A stretch of DNA of 5,792 bases from Planctomycetia bacterium. Lineage in GTDB: Bacteria > Planctomycetota > Planctomycetia > Gemmatales > Gemmataceae. A program made the position numbers and the translations under genes. The notes under the pieces are model-generated. The model did not search any database and was not told where the DNA came from. It worked only from the letters and a program-made list of their open reading frames with translations. Location of the stretch: assembly GCA_025356615.1 (NCBI GenBank), contig JANXSH010000060.1, forward strand, positions 1-5,792, written 5' to 3'. Positions 5,209-5,792 of the stretch are shown here, one piece after another; the first letter of the stretch is position 1, and each line of letters starts with the position of its first letter.

Positions 5209-5792
5209 ATGTTCCGTAGCATGATCCTGAGCGCGGCCTTGCTCGCGCTGGCTGTCGGTTGGGCAGGGGCGGCCGCCCCACCACCCAAGACGCGATTCCC
5301 GTCTCTGAGCAGCGACGACACCTTCGATCGCATCCGCAAGGAATCGGCCCCACTGCCCGGTTGGTCGCGGATGCTGGCGGGATCGCTGCCGCGAACGACC
5401 TCGCTGATGCTCTCGCTCGACCACTTCCACCGCGCGAAGAATCCGCTCGACCCGGTGTTGCGCGCCCGGCTGCGCTGGATCGCGGCGGACGCGAATCGCT
5501 GCGACTACTCCCGCAAACAGGCCGAGGCCGACCTTCGCACGGCGGGAGTGGCCAAGGACCAGGTCGGCAAGCTCTGGGGCGACGAGTCGAAGTGGAACGA
5601 GGACGAGCGCGCCCTGGCGGTCTTCGCCCGCAAGATGACATTAGCCGCCCACAGCGTGACCGACGCCGAGATGGCCGCCCTGCTGAAGGCCCACGGCGAG
5701 GCGAAGGTGGTCGCTATGGTCCACACGCTGGCCCACGCGAACTTCCAGGATCGCATCTTCCTCGCCCTGGGCGTCGAGACCGAGACGACCGG
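5209..5792 (+). CDS. Secreted carboxymuconolactone decarboxylase / AhpD-like protein (3' end outside window)
   Basis: The frame runs open from the ATG to the window edge, giving 194 codons. AAGGAG at 5198-5203 is five bases upstream. Residues 1-23 look like a signal peptide: Arg3, a hydrophobic core LSAALLALAVGWAG, then AAA before PPPKT. The mature part has LRARLRWIAADANRCDYSRKQAEADLR at about 84-110. This resembles the CMD/AhpD helical core, where the segment normally carries a CxxC redox pair followed by a histidine. Here Cys98 is followed by Ser101, so the second cysteine is absent, and no CxxxxxH pattern follows. An AhpD-type disulfide reductase cycle is therefore unlikely. Extracytoplasmic variants of this sort seem common in planctomycetes (recalled, not searched). 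Function is not assigned. It is GC-rich like purK and belongs to the host background. It is probably a separate transcription unit. Confidence 0.6.
   Translation, partial: MFRSMILSAALLALAVGWAGAAAPPPKTRFPSLSSDDTFDRIRKESAPLPGWSRMLAGSLPRTTSLMLSLDHFHRAKNPLDPVLRARLRWIAADANRCDYSRKQAEADLRTAGVAKDQVGKLWGDESKWNEDERALAVFARKMTLAAHSVTDAEMAALLKAHGEAKVVAMVHTLAHANFQDRIFLALGVETETT

Noticed and set aside
4868..5641. 257-codon minus-strand frame across the intergenic region and the CMD-like gene
   Set aside because: Arg/Ser/Pro-rich with no recognisable domain, and it overlaps a plus-strand frame with a ribosome-binding site and signal peptide.

Overview
The window looks like a GC-rich bacterial chromosome, most probably a planctomycete of the Gemmata type. 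This is an inference from the very high G+C of the host genes, the short intergenic inverted repeat of the 'CCACAGATGAACACAG' kind, and the secreted carboxymuconolactone-decarboxylase-like protein. The ancestral layout appears to be a family 2 glycosyltransferase-like gene, then purE-purK (purine biosynthesis), then an exported AhpD/CMD-like protein.

Layout: 3-224 is the 3' end of a glycosyltransferase-like gene whose stop codon lies in a perfect 25-bp inverted repeat (198-288). 306-770 is a first purE copy. It is normal up to about residue 131, then runs into unrelated sequence. 698-3249 is a lower-GC block with a C5-cytosine DNA methyltransferase (957-2174) directly abutting a Bpu10I-like restriction endonuclease (2175-3044). 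3259-3753 is a second, complete purE that overlaps purK (3750-4859) by four bases. 4860-5208 is non-coding with a candidate promoter and a leader hairpin. 5209 to the end is a partial secreted CMD-like gene.

The main result is the architecture. A two-gene type II restriction-modification (RM) cassette sits inside the purEK locus and is flanked by 401-bp direct copies of the 5' part of purE (297-697 and 3250-3650). I count 25 mismatches between them, about 94% identity, most of them silent. The left copy keeps the old upstream sequence but lost its last 33 codons. The right copy is intact and stays joined to purK. This is what a Campbell-type single crossover, or insertion with a long target duplication, would leave. 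The cell keeps one working PurE while gaining the RM system. No integrase, transposase or terminal inverted repeat is visible.

PurE and PurK act in consecutive steps: PurK makes N5-CAIR from AIR, ATP and bicarbonate, and PurE converts it to CAIR. The methyltransferase should protect the host site that the nuclease cuts. The nuclease start codon directly follows the methyltransferase stop codon, which suggests coupled translation with protection made first.
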